A stretch of DNA of 64,000 bases from Hevea brasiliensis (Eukaryota > Streptophyta > Magnoliopsida > Malpighiales > Euphorbiaceae). The stretch covers positions 35,689,974 to 35,753,973 of the forward strand of contig NC_079495.1 of the NCBI RefSeq assembly GCF_030052815.1, given 5' to 3'. This document shows positions 1-11,244 of the stretch, piece by piece. A model generated the notes under the pieces. The model did not search any database, was not told the DNA's origin, and worked only from the letters and a program-made list of their open reading frames with translations. Position numbers and translations under genes: made by a program. How positions within the stretch are numbered: the stretch's first letter is position 1; each line of letters begins with the position of its first letter.

Positions 1-654
1 CAATAGAAGAAGATGTAATCAAAGCTATCTCTTTTCCTTTATTGCCTGGCATATTCTTTTGGGCAACCAATATGTTAAGTAAACCAGCCAAGGTGCATTC
101 CTGTTTAATCATGTGGAAATTTGTCACAAAATTTCCAAAAGACTCAAGAAGGGACTGAAGGATCAAATCCGTCTATAGTTGGAAATCCATGTTGAATCAA
201 GATGTTCCAATTGCTCAATCAGTCGAATCATCTTATGGACATGATCCCCAACATTCTGTCCCTCAGACATCCTCATACGGAATAGCTGTCTAGATATCTC
301 ATACCTAGCATTCTTGCTGTGCTCACCATATAACTCTCGTAAGTGAAGAAGGATCTCACTCGCACTCTGCATGTTTTCATGCTGCTTCTGTAACTCATTA
401 CTCATAGAAGCAAGCATGTAACACTTAGCTCTCATATCATGCTCCTTCCACTTGTCCAAAGTTTCATGTTCCTCTGGAGTGGCCTTTGGATATAAGGGAC
501 CAGGAACATTTGAGTCTATAATATATCCTATATGTTCAAGGTTCAGGACAAGTTTTAAATTTCTTAGCCAATCAGACAGATTAGGTTCTGTCAACCTATT
601 GCGATCAAGTATGCTTGCAAGGATATTGGATGGTGGTGGTTGTTCTGTGCTCAT
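1..654 (-). pseudogene. gag: Copia-1 gag (UBN2-type capsid), frameshifted
   Basis: This encodes the nucleocapsid precursor of a Ty1/copia element, which assembles cytoplasmic particles around the element RNA. The start codon is at 652-654 and the product begins MSTEQPPPSNILASILDRN. The frame stays open for 163 residues with the features of plant copia gag: an N-terminal SDWLRNLKLVL stretch, CYMLASMSNELQKQHE, and the RMRMSEGQNVGDHVHKMIRL segment. Compared with Copia-D, one base is missing near 196, so the frame ends in a short foreign tail at 163. The homologous downstream codons continue to base 1 in another frame. The zinc knuckle would lie beyond the window edge. Family assignment is firm; function is lost in this copy. 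Confidence 0.85.
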
Positions 655-2319
655 TATTTTCAGAAAATTAATTGCAAAAAATAACCAGATTAATTAGTAA
701 ATGTATCATGTAAGTAACCAAAATGTTTATGGTCTTTTAATCAAATTGGTCCTCCCACTAAATTAGCGAATCCTACACTTTCAAAGTAGAAAACGGAAAC
801 CCTAGTTGGATGGATTTCTAGTGGCTGATTGAATTCTTATAAATATATTGATCATCCTCAGGTACATCCATTATTAGAATTACAATAAACTATAAGTGAG
901 CAACTCCTTGCCCATTACATCTCATGTGAGGTTCAATCCTTTACCTAGCCCATAATGCTCAAAATCTCAGGTACATCTATTATTGACTTATCTTGCATTA
1001 GTTAAGTTGATCCCATTGAGCCAGTAATTATGCAAATAATTTTAATGTCCTTAGGTACATCCAATATTGGCCACCAAACCATTTACATATTCACAACATC
1101 TCATGCTTAACAATTATTCTTAAGAATATCTCTTAAATTAATTGCATCATATGCAACTATTTAAAATTTCTTAAAATAATTACCCCAAATGGAGGGCCCA
1201 TGTTATAATTACTTTAATTATAGCATTTCCAACTTAATCATTTATTTGAAAGATTTTATGGTCATCCTAATTACTATTAAGGTCTCATTTTGCACATTAT
1301 CCATTTAGCATGCATATATCATATACTTGCATACATTCCCATACATCTCATACATTCATGGATAAACAGTAAATATGGTATGATCATGGACTTTCTAAGG
1401 GATTCAATTCTGAGCCACTAAGAATTGAATCAGGGCATTCCTAGGTGCATTTCATTCATTCATATTACAAGAGTTGCTGAAGGAGTACATAATCAACACT
1501 TGATCTTGAATTCCTCCCACTGGTCCCACTAATGCTCTTAACCTCCTTGATCTTCTTGCAATCCAATTACATAGTAATCCTTCGCATACTAAGGTGAATT
1601 TATAAGAACTAGATAAATGAAATTATAACCCAAAAATTATTACAACCTTAATAATACATGCCCAAAAATAAATTAATTTAAATTACAACCAAAAGAAACA
1701 TAAAAGAAATAAATCCAATCACATTAGTCTTTTATAGTCCATGATCATCCATCATGCATATCATTATTTAACAACTAAATAAAACATACATACTTAAATT
1801 AAATTAAATATCTCATAGTCAACTTAAAAATCCAGATTTGAATATGATTCAAACAAATTTAAAAATTCAGATTTGAATCACATTCGACCAAATTCAAAAA
1901 TTCAGATTTGAATCACATTCAAACAATTTTAAAAATTCAGATGAATCATAATCAAACAACTTTTAAAATTTAGATTTGAATCACATTCAAACAACTTTAA
2001 AAATTCATATTTGAATCACATTCAAACAATTTTTAAAATTCAGATTTGAATCAAAATTTAATTGTGTGATTAAAACTCTAATCAAATAATTTAATTAGAC
2101 ATAAAATGGATATAATTATGAGCATTAGACCATACAACAATTGCACAAATATTGTCCAAAACCATGCGCACCATAAGGGATGAACAAACCTTGCGCACAC
2201 AATGGTGTTCATCACCAAGCCGCCGCCGCCTTTCTTTGCAACCAGCAATGGATCTATCATCTCATGATCATACCACACAATTAAATCATATAATCAATAA
2301 TCTAAATGGCAAATATAGT
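655..2319 (-). other. Copia-1 5' leader (non-coding)
   Basis: No coding frame is supported here. The stretch lies between the primer-binding site and gag and is collinear with 50872-52636 of Copia-D and 22654-23890 of Copia-E. It contains the minisatellite at 1826-2060. The bases just before gag align with a good 3' splice acceptor in Copia-D, but here the AG of that acceptor reads AA (minus strand, 672-673). Confidence 0.7.
1826..2060 (-). repeat. Leader minisatellite, about 7 units of about 35 bp, each with a hairpin
   Basis: Consecutive units follow the pattern AAAATTCAGATTTGAATC, then ACATTCAAACAA, then a T/A run. Within each good unit TTTGAAT and ATTCAAA form 7-bp inverted arms around a 3-base loop (CAC or ATG here). 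One unit lacks three bases and one arm. The same array has about 4 units in Copia-E and about 10 in Copia-D. Confidence 0.85.
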
Positions 2320-2332
2320 GGCTCTGATACCA
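2320..2332 (-). other. Copia-1 primer-binding site (initiator Met-tRNA)
   Basis: The minus strand reads TGGTATCAGAGCC, complementary to the 3' end of plant initiator methionine tRNA. It lies two bases inside the LTR end at 2335, the usual spacing for copia elements. Confidence 0.9.
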
Positions 2333-2334
2333 AT

Positions 2335-4419
2335 TGGAGGAGCGGAAGCATAAAAAACACAAGTTTATATCATTGAATTCAAAATTTTTTCACCTAGGGT
2401 CACATGCATCATGCAAGATTTATTTTTATCTATTTGATTTCAATGATAAACAGCATATTAAAACTCTTTTAATATGTTTTTGGATCTACATTTGCCATTT
2501 AAGATTTTAGAATTAATCAAATTAATTTTAAGAACCCTAGATTAGATCAAGAACAAGTGCACTAACCTCTTGATGCACTGCAGTGTGTTTGTCAACTTTG
2601 CTACGCGTCTTTAGGACACCAGATGTTGTCCCTCTAGCTTGTCCACACTAAGATCACCTATGGCAGCCCTTAAACAGCTTCTAAAGCTTTTTCTATGAAT
2701 TAGAAAATCAAGTTTTACCTTTTGAGAGATTACAGATGTAAACAGGATACTAGAAATAATTTCTAGTATTTTTAATTCGAGAGATTGTTTGCTAATCTCT
2801 TTGAAATGATGAGAGATGAAGAAGAAGAGAAGGGAGAGGAGCCAAGGGTGGCGGCACCTTTTTAAGAATGAGCAGATTGTGTAATTTGTTTTTACATCCT
2901 TACACTTATATAGCTAAGTCACCACTTAAAACCCTTGCCACATGTCACCTTCTAATTGGTTCTAGGTTTAATTGACCCAATCACATTGTGCCAATTGTCA
3001 AACCTATATTTAATCTTAATTTTAATCATCTTACATGATAAAAAGATATTTGGCAAGCTTATGTGTAATGCCATGTGTCACCATCTCATGGTGCCACATG
3101 TCACTCTGTGAAATGACCAAAATACCCCTGTGTCTTAATTTTGAGTTCTCAACCCAAAATAATTATTTCTCTTCTTCTAATCAATTTATATCAAATATAA
3201 ATTAATTAATTAATCTCTATTAATTAATTTCTCATTAATTAAATTCATATTTAAATACTTTAAATATAAATTTAACTTATATTATACATCCAATAACCTA
3301 GATTTGGTTTCAAGCCATGCTAGGGACTTTGCAATCTAATTGCGAAACCAAACCTATTTAATTAATGAATTAACTCTTTAATTAATTAATTAAATCATAT
3401 TTAATTTGGTGATTACTTGTCATCATTAATTGGCAATGAGACATGATATCAACTCTTAATATGATCAGAACTCTTTCTTACCATAAATGATTTCTCTAAA
3501 TCATTTTATGCACCTCATAGACCATGGTTAACACCTAGCATAGCATGCCATGGCCACCCAATCAGTAATAAGGTTTACCTTAAATGAACCTATAATCATA
3601 TGTTACCATGCACTAGAATCTCTCTATTTCAAAATCCCAATTCAAGCTGGAGTCATGGTTTATGTCAAATCTCATTTGCTATGAATGTTATGTTTGCTTT
3701 TAATTCCAGTTCTTAATTAAAAGATTTTCTCATCAGAAACTCTTTCCTGATTAAATGTATCTGTCCTGGCCAGGACCTTGAAACATCAAGAATAATTAAA
3801 TGAACATAGGATTTTATCCATATTTACTTAGAGGAATAGATTCCATCTTGATCAACACCTACCATATGTAACTAGTAGGAGCCAACACATGCCCATATGG
3901 GTACACAATACAAGTATGAAAGCAGTATCAAACTCAAACCACCTATATACAAGATAACTGTGCTATCTTAGGTCTAAAGATTATATGCACTAATATGATT
4001 TATGACAATACATTGACAAGAGTAAACTCCATGTGCTTGTCATAAGTGTCGCTGGTTCGACCTACTTATCATGTATAAGTGCCTATCATGTTTGTCATAT
4101 GGCATGAGACTCACTATTCTATCCTATTTATATCTCATAAAAATAACTTGGGAACAAACATGAATACAATCTTACTGGATAAGTCATGTCCTTATTGTGA
4201 AGTATCCTCGATTGTGAACTTATTTATGATACTTTGTGCTATAAATATTATCACTCATATTCTTAACAACTTAAGAATAGAATTTCTAACAAAATATCAA
4301 TGGACCTTCTCTATTGCACATAAATATATTGTGTAAATGAAAAAGTGAAAATGCCTTTTATTAATAAAAGATGTACAAGATACATACTAAATGATATGCT
4401 CTAAGGCATACTGCTAACA
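2335..4419 (-). mobile_element. Copia-1 5' LTR (2085 bp)
   Basis: The LTR is bounded by TG at 2335 and CA at 4419 and abuts the primer-binding site. On the minus strand it starts TGTTAGCAGTATGCC and ends in CTCCTCCA. Visible parts are a palindrome CTTTTATTAATAAAAG (4355-4370) near the 5' end, AT-rich TTAATTAA clusters (3195-3260, 3355-3395), a TATA-like box on the minus strand (2904-2915), and a possible 5' splice donor AG/GTTAGT (boundary 2566/2567) in the transcribed part. An antisense frame at 4079-4336 recurs in sister LTRs but has no sign of being a gene. Confidence 0.9.
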
Positions 4420-4470
4420 CGTGTAGCACACCTTGTTCGGCTACACTGTAGATGGGTGAGGGGTCTTAAA
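4420..4470 (+). mobile_element. Gypsy-A 5' LTR, last 50 bp
   Basis: The sequence matches the end of the Gypsy-A 3' LTR around 22600-22653, including CGGCTACACTGTAGA and the GGGTGAGGGG stretch. The rest of this LTR was separated by the Copia-1 insertion and should lie left of the window. Confidence 0.8.
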
Positions 4471-4475
4471 ATTAG

Positions 4476-4487
4476 TGGTATCAGAAC
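4476..4487 (+). other. Gypsy-A primer-binding site
   Basis: TGGTATCAGAAC is complementary to the initiator Met-tRNA 3' end, with one change near its end from the usual TGGTATCAGAGC. It is followed by a leader that matches the Gypsy-B leader (rev-comp 37680-37745). Confidence 0.8.
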
Positions 4488-4612
4488 ACGGTTTAGGCGT
4501 TCCTAGGTAAAGATAAGTAGAAAGAACTAGTGTGCATACATGCATTGCATTCATAAGAGTCGAGGTGACACTAATGCAGATCTGTTTACTTTTGATTATT
4601 TAAGGTTAATAT

Positions 4613-4681
4613 ATGGACTCAGAGTCGCAGAGGGCATTAGAAAAAGAAGTAGAAAGCCTAGTTCATGAGGTTATAATGTAG
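4613..4681 (+). pseudogene. Gypsy-A gag start remnant
   Basis: A 22-codon frame begins MDSESQRALEKEVESLVHEV and stops at TAG. It lies where gag should start, after the leader. Gypsy-B has an ATG at the equivalent place followed at once by a stop. I read it as the N-terminal stub of a deleted gag gene; the match to gag is positional, not by domain. Confidence 0.45.
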
Positions 4682-5005
4682 TGACTATGTAATGTTCTCG
4701 ATGTTTGTATTGTAAGCTGCAGATTACAGTACCGACATGGGATTATTGTGTAGAGCTACGTGTTTCCTCATGGTACAATAAAATAAGAATATTTATAAGA
4801 AATCTATAATTTGATACAGTTACGCCTAAATAGAGTACTATTACGAGAAATAAATATGAAAATTTTAGTCAGAAATTTAAAATTTCAGAACTAGCCTATC
4901 AAAAGACTACACTTGTAAGGTAGCTAGAGTCAGTGACTCAGTTACATTAATGTGAACTACTTGTACCACAGTAATTGCTATAAGCTTAGAGATATCATTA
5001 CGACT
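4682..5005 (+). other. Gypsy-A interior block shared with Gypsy-C
   Basis: No frame is open. Bases of about 4675-4775 are recognisably similar to 61610-61712 in Gypsy-C, including the shared run ATTATTGTGTAGAGCTACG. The block could be decayed pol or a retained non-coding segment. Its right part should correspond to the integrase core but is too eroded to read. Confidence 0.5.
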
Positions 5006-5655
5006 TATCATCCTCAGACGGATGGATAGTCAAAATGAGTAATTTAGATAAATTCTAAAACTCATTGAGTTCCTTTAAACAATGAAATGAAATGATAATA
5101 ATAACCTGTAATATGTGATAAGCCCTCGAGAATATACTGAGAACTTGTGTCATTGAATCCGAGGGGAGATGAGACAGATAACTCGCACTAACAGAATTTG
5201 TATACAATAATAAGTGTCTAAGGTTGCATGCAAATGACACCCTATGAAACACTGTAAGGGGAAAAGTGCAGAACACTAGTACATTGAACTGAGTTGGGTA
5301 AAGATATGTAGACATTAATATAAAGTCTTATAATTATTTTGATATTTTTGTCAGAAAAGAATGATTTAGGTATTCAAAAATATATTTAGAAATTGTAGTG
5401 CTATTCCCTCTGGAAGCAAGAATAGATACCTTATATTGATGGAGTTTGTGTATAGTGATATTTATTAAATAAGCATGAAGATACCAAGGTATAAGGTTTT
5501 GTATGAGATAAATGCAGAATACCTAGACCAAGGGTAATTTAACAGAGTTGGAATTAGTAAAAGAGACTGAAGGACCAGTAAGGATTCCAGTATGAGAAAT
5601 CAGAGAACTACTAAATATTAGACTTTCATGAGTAGAGATAATAAAGGCAAAAGAA
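5006..5655 (+). pseudogene. Gypsy-A integrase C-terminal and chromodomain remnant
   Basis: Translated fragments match the integrase of Gypsy-G1 in order. YHPQTDG followed by a stop (5006) corresponds to the region just before the catalytic Glu. A piece around 5228-5290 reads MTPYETL, a stop, then EKCRTL, matching the PYEALYGRKCRTP block. A piece near 5570-5620 reads GPVRIP then EIREL, matching the chromodomain linker. All frames are shattered by stops and indels. This shows that Gypsy-A descends from a chromovirus-type pol-bearing element. Confidence 0.65.
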
Positions 5656-5740
5656 AACAATGATGGGAAAGTGAATAGAATTATGAGATAACGATAAGCT
5701 CATTTGTTTAAATTCGATGAATTTCGAGGACGAAATTTCT

Positions 5741-5757
5741 TTTTAGAGGGGAAGAGT
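5741..5757 (+). other. Gypsy-A polypurine tract
   Basis: A purine-rich run ending GAGGGGAAGAGT lies directly before the 3' LTR start TGTAACAC. It is preceded by the TTTCGAGGACGAAATTT motif found before the 3' LTR of the other gypsy elements here. Confidence 0.85.
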
Positions 5758-6012
5758 TGTAACACTATCATTTTCGTAGTCCGTACGTCCTACTGTTCTG
5801 ACAGCTAATGTCTGCCCCGGAAAGTCGGAATGTCTGAAACTACACTTAATTGACAGTGAGGAAGCAAAAAATAATGAAATATGTGATGAGAAAAATCAAG
5901 AAAAAATAAAAGAGATAAAATGTGACTAAGTTAAATGAGCCGAACCCGTAGCGATAGGTGACCGCATCGGGAAGTTACGGTGAGGATAGTTGACTAGCCC
6001 TGGACCGCAAAA
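5758..6012 (+). mobile_element. Gypsy-A 3' LTR, first segment
   Basis: The segment starts TGTAACAC after the polypurine tract and runs to the Gypsy-G1 insertion. It contains the block conserved in all gypsy LTRs here (about 5935-6012, AGCGATAGGTGACCGC ... GACTAGCCCTGGACC). The LTR resumes at 18257. Confidence 0.85.
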
Positions 6013-9000
6013 TGTCACACCCTACCCCTCTGTAAGGCATAACATGATCCCATAGTATACCTAATGAATTACCAACTCTGTCTACTGATAACCGATTAAA
6101 TACACTATAAGGGATTTTAAAAACTTTTCTTACTTCTTTTACAGTGGTGAGCACTATTTACAGGTGTTAAAAACCTTTTTGAACTGAAGTGATAGAACTA
6201 ACACATTTGAATTATTTGGAATTTTTGTAAAAATTTTGGCAGAGTGCCATCTGTATTTTGGATAAAACAGTTCTTCAGAAAACCTGTAAAAAGCACTTCA
6301 ATATTTTTCCAAATCTCAACTCCAACATTTTTCTCAACACAACATATTTCTCAACTCAACTCCACAGTGATTTTCAAAGACTGAGATAAGAGAAATATAA
6401 TACAATTTTTTTTACAAGCCAAAATAACTCATAATTATTTTACAACTTCAAGGTACAATTTGAATTTACAACTGCTCAAAACCAAAAATAATATGTACAT
6501 ACAGTGGTCATACATTACAGTACAAAATGCAAAATGTGGTATACTCATTATACCCGAAAATCTTTCGCTGGTGGACTAGCAGCCTAGTCTGCTGCCCTGT
6601 CTGTCTGTCTACCTGCGACAGCAATAAAAAGCTATCGCTGAGACAATGTCTCAGTGGCGCACAACATTAACCAAATACAATTTAAATCACAATTCATAAA
6701 TCATATAAATAGTGGATACTTAAAACCATAGTTAATTTCAAGACAGTAATTGTCAACAAGAATTTAAACTCCATTTCCCAATATCACAATAAATTTCAAT
6801 AAGTCAGATCATGGTTGAATTCAAAAGAAAGTATATGTCAATAAGAGTTTAAATTCATTTCACAATCTCACAATACATATCAATAAATCACACACAGCTT
6901 AAATCATGTTCTAAGGTTCAATTCGTCCCAAAAGCCGATGGCTAATGAGGTATTCAATTCGTCCCAAAAGTCAATGACTAATGAGGAATAACATAGCTAG
7001 CTAGCAAAAATATGAGTACTCATCCAATTCGTCCTCAACAGGCACACACCTCAACACTTCAGCCAGAGAGGGAATTCAATTCGTCGAACTAGACAAGCTA
7101 GCGAGGAATACAATCAATATACATGATAGCTGTGGTTTCAAACCATTTCCAATACATTTCAATCAATAAGTATCCATCAATACCATTCAAATAATTTCTC
7201 ACAATTTCAAACCATTTACAATGCTTTTCAAGTGATAATTATCCATTCAAACACATTTCCACAATTTTAAACAATAATGTACAAATAGTCATAATTCATT
7301 TCAATTGAAAAATTCAAAAGAAATAGTTGTTATGCACAAACCTCTAATAATTGTCTCCTGGTCTGGACTCAGTGTTTCCTTCCCTTTCCCTGAGTCTTTA
7401 CTAACTGAGAAACACAATTTGAAGTGTTTCAGTACTAAATTAAACTGTCTCTATCGATAATGCTTGATAAGTAATTCACTGAAAGCTATTATTTGCTTAA
7501 TCACCTAATATATCGACCCTCGATGCGTTCTAGGTAAATTAGGTTTTACTGTCATTAATATGTCATATTCGATAGTCTTTTAGGGTTGGTACATGTTACC
7601 AAGTTCATTTCCTTGTTTAGTGCATTTTATTGCAAATTGCTGGATTCCGGTATACTAGTTTGACCTAGCCGGACAACCTAGTTCCCTCGGTTTTCGGGTT
7701 TCGGTCAAAACTACAGACTTGTAGATCTATGTCTTACGGAACGCGGGGCAAAATTTTAGGTCATTATGAGTTATGTAGACCAAGTTATGGTGTTTTTACT
7801 ATTGCTGGTCAAATGGCATCAAATTAGGTCATTTTAGGTCAATCTGGTCAACTTTGGTTCAGCCAGTTTTTGGACCCGAACTTGTGCAAGCTGTTTGACT
7901 TGCTTATGGTCATATCTGGGCTTTGATGCCTTCATAAGACTTGTAGGTATGGGTCTTAACTATTCATGGTTAAAATTTCAGGTCAATTGGACCTGTTTTG
8001 AGTGAGTTATGGCCTAAACACTAACTGCTGCCCAATTGGTCAATTTTCAGGCCTCATTTGCACTTAATCCGAATTGGTCATTTTTCATGCTACCTTGCAA
8101 GCAGAATTTTGGTATTCTTTCTCAATGAAAGTTGGTACATTTTGTGCCTAGTTTCACCTCCAATTGGTCTCATACCAATTGGAGTTACACATTTAAAGTT
8201 ATGGGCTAAAATGTAGGCTGTCCTTAATTACCTTACTTAAACATGTAGCAATTACACATTTACCTTACAATAAATCCACTCCTCAACCCAATTCTGTTTT
8301 GGTACATTACCAAAACCATATACCACTTCACTTTAAAGTCACTTTGGTCAGATTACAAACATCCTTAACACACCAAATAAAACTCTAATTCATAAAGTCC
8401 AAATACAACCACAAATACACATAAACACTACTCATTATTTCATACAATTTCCACAACTAATTTATATACATATCCATCAATCCTCAATGTCATAATTCTG
8501 CCAATATCTTCATGAATTCATACATTCATCATGGAGTCTCAAAGTTGCCGAAAAGCTCCACAATGCCAAAGTATCCCACAATTCATCAACTTCCATCCCA
8601 ATTGCACAATCACCACATATATACATGGAATTAACTTACTAGGACATTAATCACCTTACTCAACATAATTTCCCATCAAATAAATATAAGAATACTTCTT
8701 CAAATATAGAACTCCATGGCTGTCCAAAATTGGACATATCAAGAACTCCTCAAAACTTAAAAATTCCTTCACAAAGCACACACCCATAACATGTATACAA
8801 AGTTTAACAAAGCAATATTCAAAATCCCAAACTTACCTATTGTTGGGACTTGCTAAACCTTCACTAAACTTCTTGATTTTGGTATCTACTTCTTCCTTGT
8901 GAAGTGGGGATAATTTTTAATGAAGCTATCTAGGTGATTAGAAGTGAAATGAGGGAGAGGATGAAGCTTCATGCAAACGGCAATGGAGGATTCTCTTTTC

Positions 9001-9715
9001 TTCAATTCAGCAAGGTTGAGCCAAGTGAGGAAGATGATGTTTGAGTGGGAGTAATCTGCCTACTTATGAGTATATTTAATCCATTTTATAATTCTTAGTG
9101 GTCCACTTACTCAAATTAATCATATAATAAGCTTAAAGTGCTAATTACATAATTTTCACTCCACTTTTGGCTATTTACATTAGGTACCACTAAACTAATT
9201 TTTCATTTTATTTTCTAAGTGTAATATTATTTATTTTTAATGGACATTTAGGTCAAAAGACAGTTCGGGGTGTCAAATGACCACAATGCCCATGTTCGGG
9301 TTGCATTCCTGATTTTTCGGTAACACCGGGTTTTGTCTGTTTTTTAATTTCTCACTTTTCTTTGTACTAATTATTTAATTTTTCTTTGATATTTCTAATG
9401 ATATTTATACTTCAATTGATGTCTCTTTAAGTCCTAAAAATATTTTCCAGGGTTCCTCGCAGTCCAGGGCTAGTCAACGGTCCACGCTGTGACTTCACGG
9501 TGCGGTCATCCATCGCTAGGGTTCTCGGCTCGCTTAACTTGGTTACCTTTCTTTGCTATTATTTTTCTTTTGTTTTTCTTGTATTTTCTTTTCTTCTATT
9601 TCATTATTTTATGTCTTTTCACTCATAACGAAGTGTAGTTCTAGGCATCCTAGCTGTCCGGACAACACTGGTCACCGGAACAGTAGAACGCACTACCGAA
9701 CATAGGGGTGTTACA
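6013..9715 (-). mobile_element. Gypsy-G1 3' LTR (3703 bp)
   Basis: Bounded TGTCACACC ... GTTACA on the plus strand. Features, read minus-strand: the conserved block (9445-9540), AGTTATGG-type units about 200 bp apart (near 7790, 8003, 8200), a degenerate repeat of ATTCAATTCGTCCCAAAAG units (6917-7110), and the hairpin CTGAGAC/GTCTCAG (6638-6654) just after an AT-rich TATA-like stretch. Scattered short frames in this LTR are not supported as genes. Confidence 0.93.
6638..6654 (-). promoter_or_regulatory. LTR hairpin at predicted RNA start (G1 3' LTR)
   Basis: Perfect 7-bp arms CTGAGAC and GTCTCAG flank a 3-base loop. On the minus strand it is preceded by a TGCGCCACTGAG context and followed by a second stem (GCGATAGC with GCTGTCGC, one G-U pair). 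The same position in the other gypsy LTR families carries different arm sequence that still pairs. Confidence 0.7.
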
Positions 9716-9735
9716 ATTCTCCCCCCCTTAAAATA
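9716..9735 (-). other. Gypsy-G1 polypurine tract
   Basis: The minus strand reads TTAAGGGGGGGAGAAT immediately before the LTR start TGTAACACC, preceded by a motif close to TTTCGAGACGAAATTT. This is the expected plus-strand primer site. Confidence 0.9.
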
Positions 9736-9762
9736 AATTTCGTCTCGAAATTTTACCTGGCA

Positions 9763-9984
9763 TTAGTCTCTGAACAGCTGTGGGTGTTGTCTCCTCATAT
9801 CCTCTTCACGTTCCCAAGTAGCTTCCTGGCCTGAATGATGGTTCCACAGCACTTTAACTAGGTATATCTGTTTATTCCTTAGCTGCTTCACCTCATAAGC
9901 CAGAATTTTTATGGGTTCTTCCTCATATGAAAGGTCTGGATTTACCTCAATCTCTTTAACTGATAGTACATGAGATGGGTCAGA
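9763..9984 (-). pseudogene. Gypsy-G1 chromodomain (integrase C-terminus), cut off by a stop
   Basis: Directly after the TGA that ends the integrase frame, the same reading frame continues SDPSHVL and then a chromodomain: LSYEEEPIKILAYEVKQLRN, LVKVLWNHH, EATWEREEDMRR, ending at TAA (9763-9765). Chromodomains of this group bind methylated histone H3 and steer integration to heterochromatin; that is family knowledge. The domain itself looks intact, but it lies behind the premature TGA, so a normal product would lack it. Confidence 0.8.
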
Positions 9985-11244
9985 TCAGTAGCTCCTTAAC
10001 ATGGACACATGGAAGACACTGTGTATCCTTGCTAGCTCTGGAGGTAATGCCAACCGATATGCCAAAGGACCCAATCTTTCCAGAACCACATATGGTCCAA
10101 TGAAACGAGGACTCAGTTTCCCCTTTCTGCCAAATCTCATAATCCTCTTCCAAGGAGAAACTTTGAGGAATACCTTATCACCCACTGCATATTCAATATC
10201 TCTTCTTTTCAGATCAACATAGGACTTCTGACGGTCTGATGCAGCCTTGAGTCTATCTCTAATTAATATGATCTTTTCCTCTGTCTGCTGAACAATTTTT
10301 GGCCCAATCATCTTCCTTTCACCTACTTCATCCCAACATAAGGGAGTTCTGCACTTTCTGCCATACAAAGCTTCATATGGAGGCATCCCAATGCTTGATT
10401 GGTAGCTGTTGTTATAAGCAAACTCGATCAAAGGCAAGTGTGTATCCCAACTACCTTCAAACTCAATCACACAAGCCCATAGCATATCCTCCAATATCTG
10501 AATAACCCTTTCAGACTGGCCATCTGTCTGTGCGTGGAATGCTGTGCTGAAGTTCAATCTAGTTCCTAGGGCTCTCTGAAGACTACCCCAGAATCTATAA
10601 GTGAACCTAGGATCTCTATCAGATACAATTGATACTGGCACTCCATGTAATTTTATAATCTCATATATGTACAATCTGGCCAATCTTTCCAGGCTATAGT
10701 CCATCCGAACTGGCAAAAAGTGAGCAGACTTGGTCAATCTGTCAACTATAACCCATACTGCATCATGACTACTCTGTGTCCTTGGAAGTCCTGTAACAAA
10801 ATCCATAGTTATTCGTTCCCATTTCCACTGCATCGACAAAGGATGTAACAAACCAGCTAGAACTTGATGTTCTGCCTTTACTTGCTGACAAGTTAGGCAT
10901 TTGGAAACAAACTCAGCTATATCCCTCTTCATGCCCATCCACCAGTAATGCTCTTTCAGCCCTCTGTACATTTTAGTTTCACCAGGGTGCATAGCAAATG
11001 GAGACTCATGTGCTTCCTTTATAATGATCTGTCTCAATTCAGCATCATTAGGAATGCACATTCTGCCCTGATGTAGCAATAAACCATCATCTCTCACAGA
11101 GAATTCAGGTTTCTTGCCCTGCTGGACTTCCTTCAGTAGCTTCTGATATTTTTCATCACTCTGAGTAGCCATTCTGATCTGATCAATCAACACTGGCTGT
11201 ACATGCCATGCAACTACTGTCTGTCCCTCATCATCAATCTCCAA
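9985..11244 (-). pseudogene. int: Gypsy-G1 integrase
   Basis: This enzyme inserts the element cDNA into chromosomes. The 419-residue frame contains an HHCC zinc-binding region (H79, H86, C116, C119) and the catalytic triad D148 (TMDFVTG), D209 (VSDRDPRF) and E245 (TDGQSERV). The 35 residues between the second Asp and the Glu are exactly the family spacing. The GPY-type region and RIHSVFHVSMLRSY follow. The canonical HPQTDG reads HAQTDG. The frame ends in TGA where a chromodomain should be joined. Upstream it is out of frame with RNase H. The catalytic core is the best preserved in the window. Confidence 0.88.

Larger units (their letters stand above)
1..4419 (-). mobile_element. Copia-1: Ty1/copia LTR retrotransposon, 5' part, runs off left edge
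   Basis: Read on the minus strand this is the 5' portion of a Ty1/copia element: LTR (2335-4419), primer-binding site (2320-2332), a leader of about 1.6 kb with a hairpin minisatellite, then gag (1-654). Protease, integrase, RT and the 3' LTR would lie left of base 1. It is the same family as Copia-D (44826-54756), with collinear leader, gag and LTR. It is inserted close to the 3' end of the Gypsy-A 5' LTR: the base after the LTR (4420) begins Gypsy-A LTR sequence that also occurs near 22600. The bases at 4420-4424 (CGTGT) should be one copy of the target duplication; the partner is outside the window. Confidence 0.9.

Noticed and set aside
4476..4487. TGGTATCAGA-type sites as possible tRNA gene ends
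   Set aside because: There is no cloverleaf around them. They lie next to LTR ends and are primer-binding sites.
6008..6012. Target duplication for Gypsy-G1
   Set aside because: The left flank CAAAA does not match the right flank after 18256, and the right LTR end is mutated. I could not define a duplication and do not claim one.
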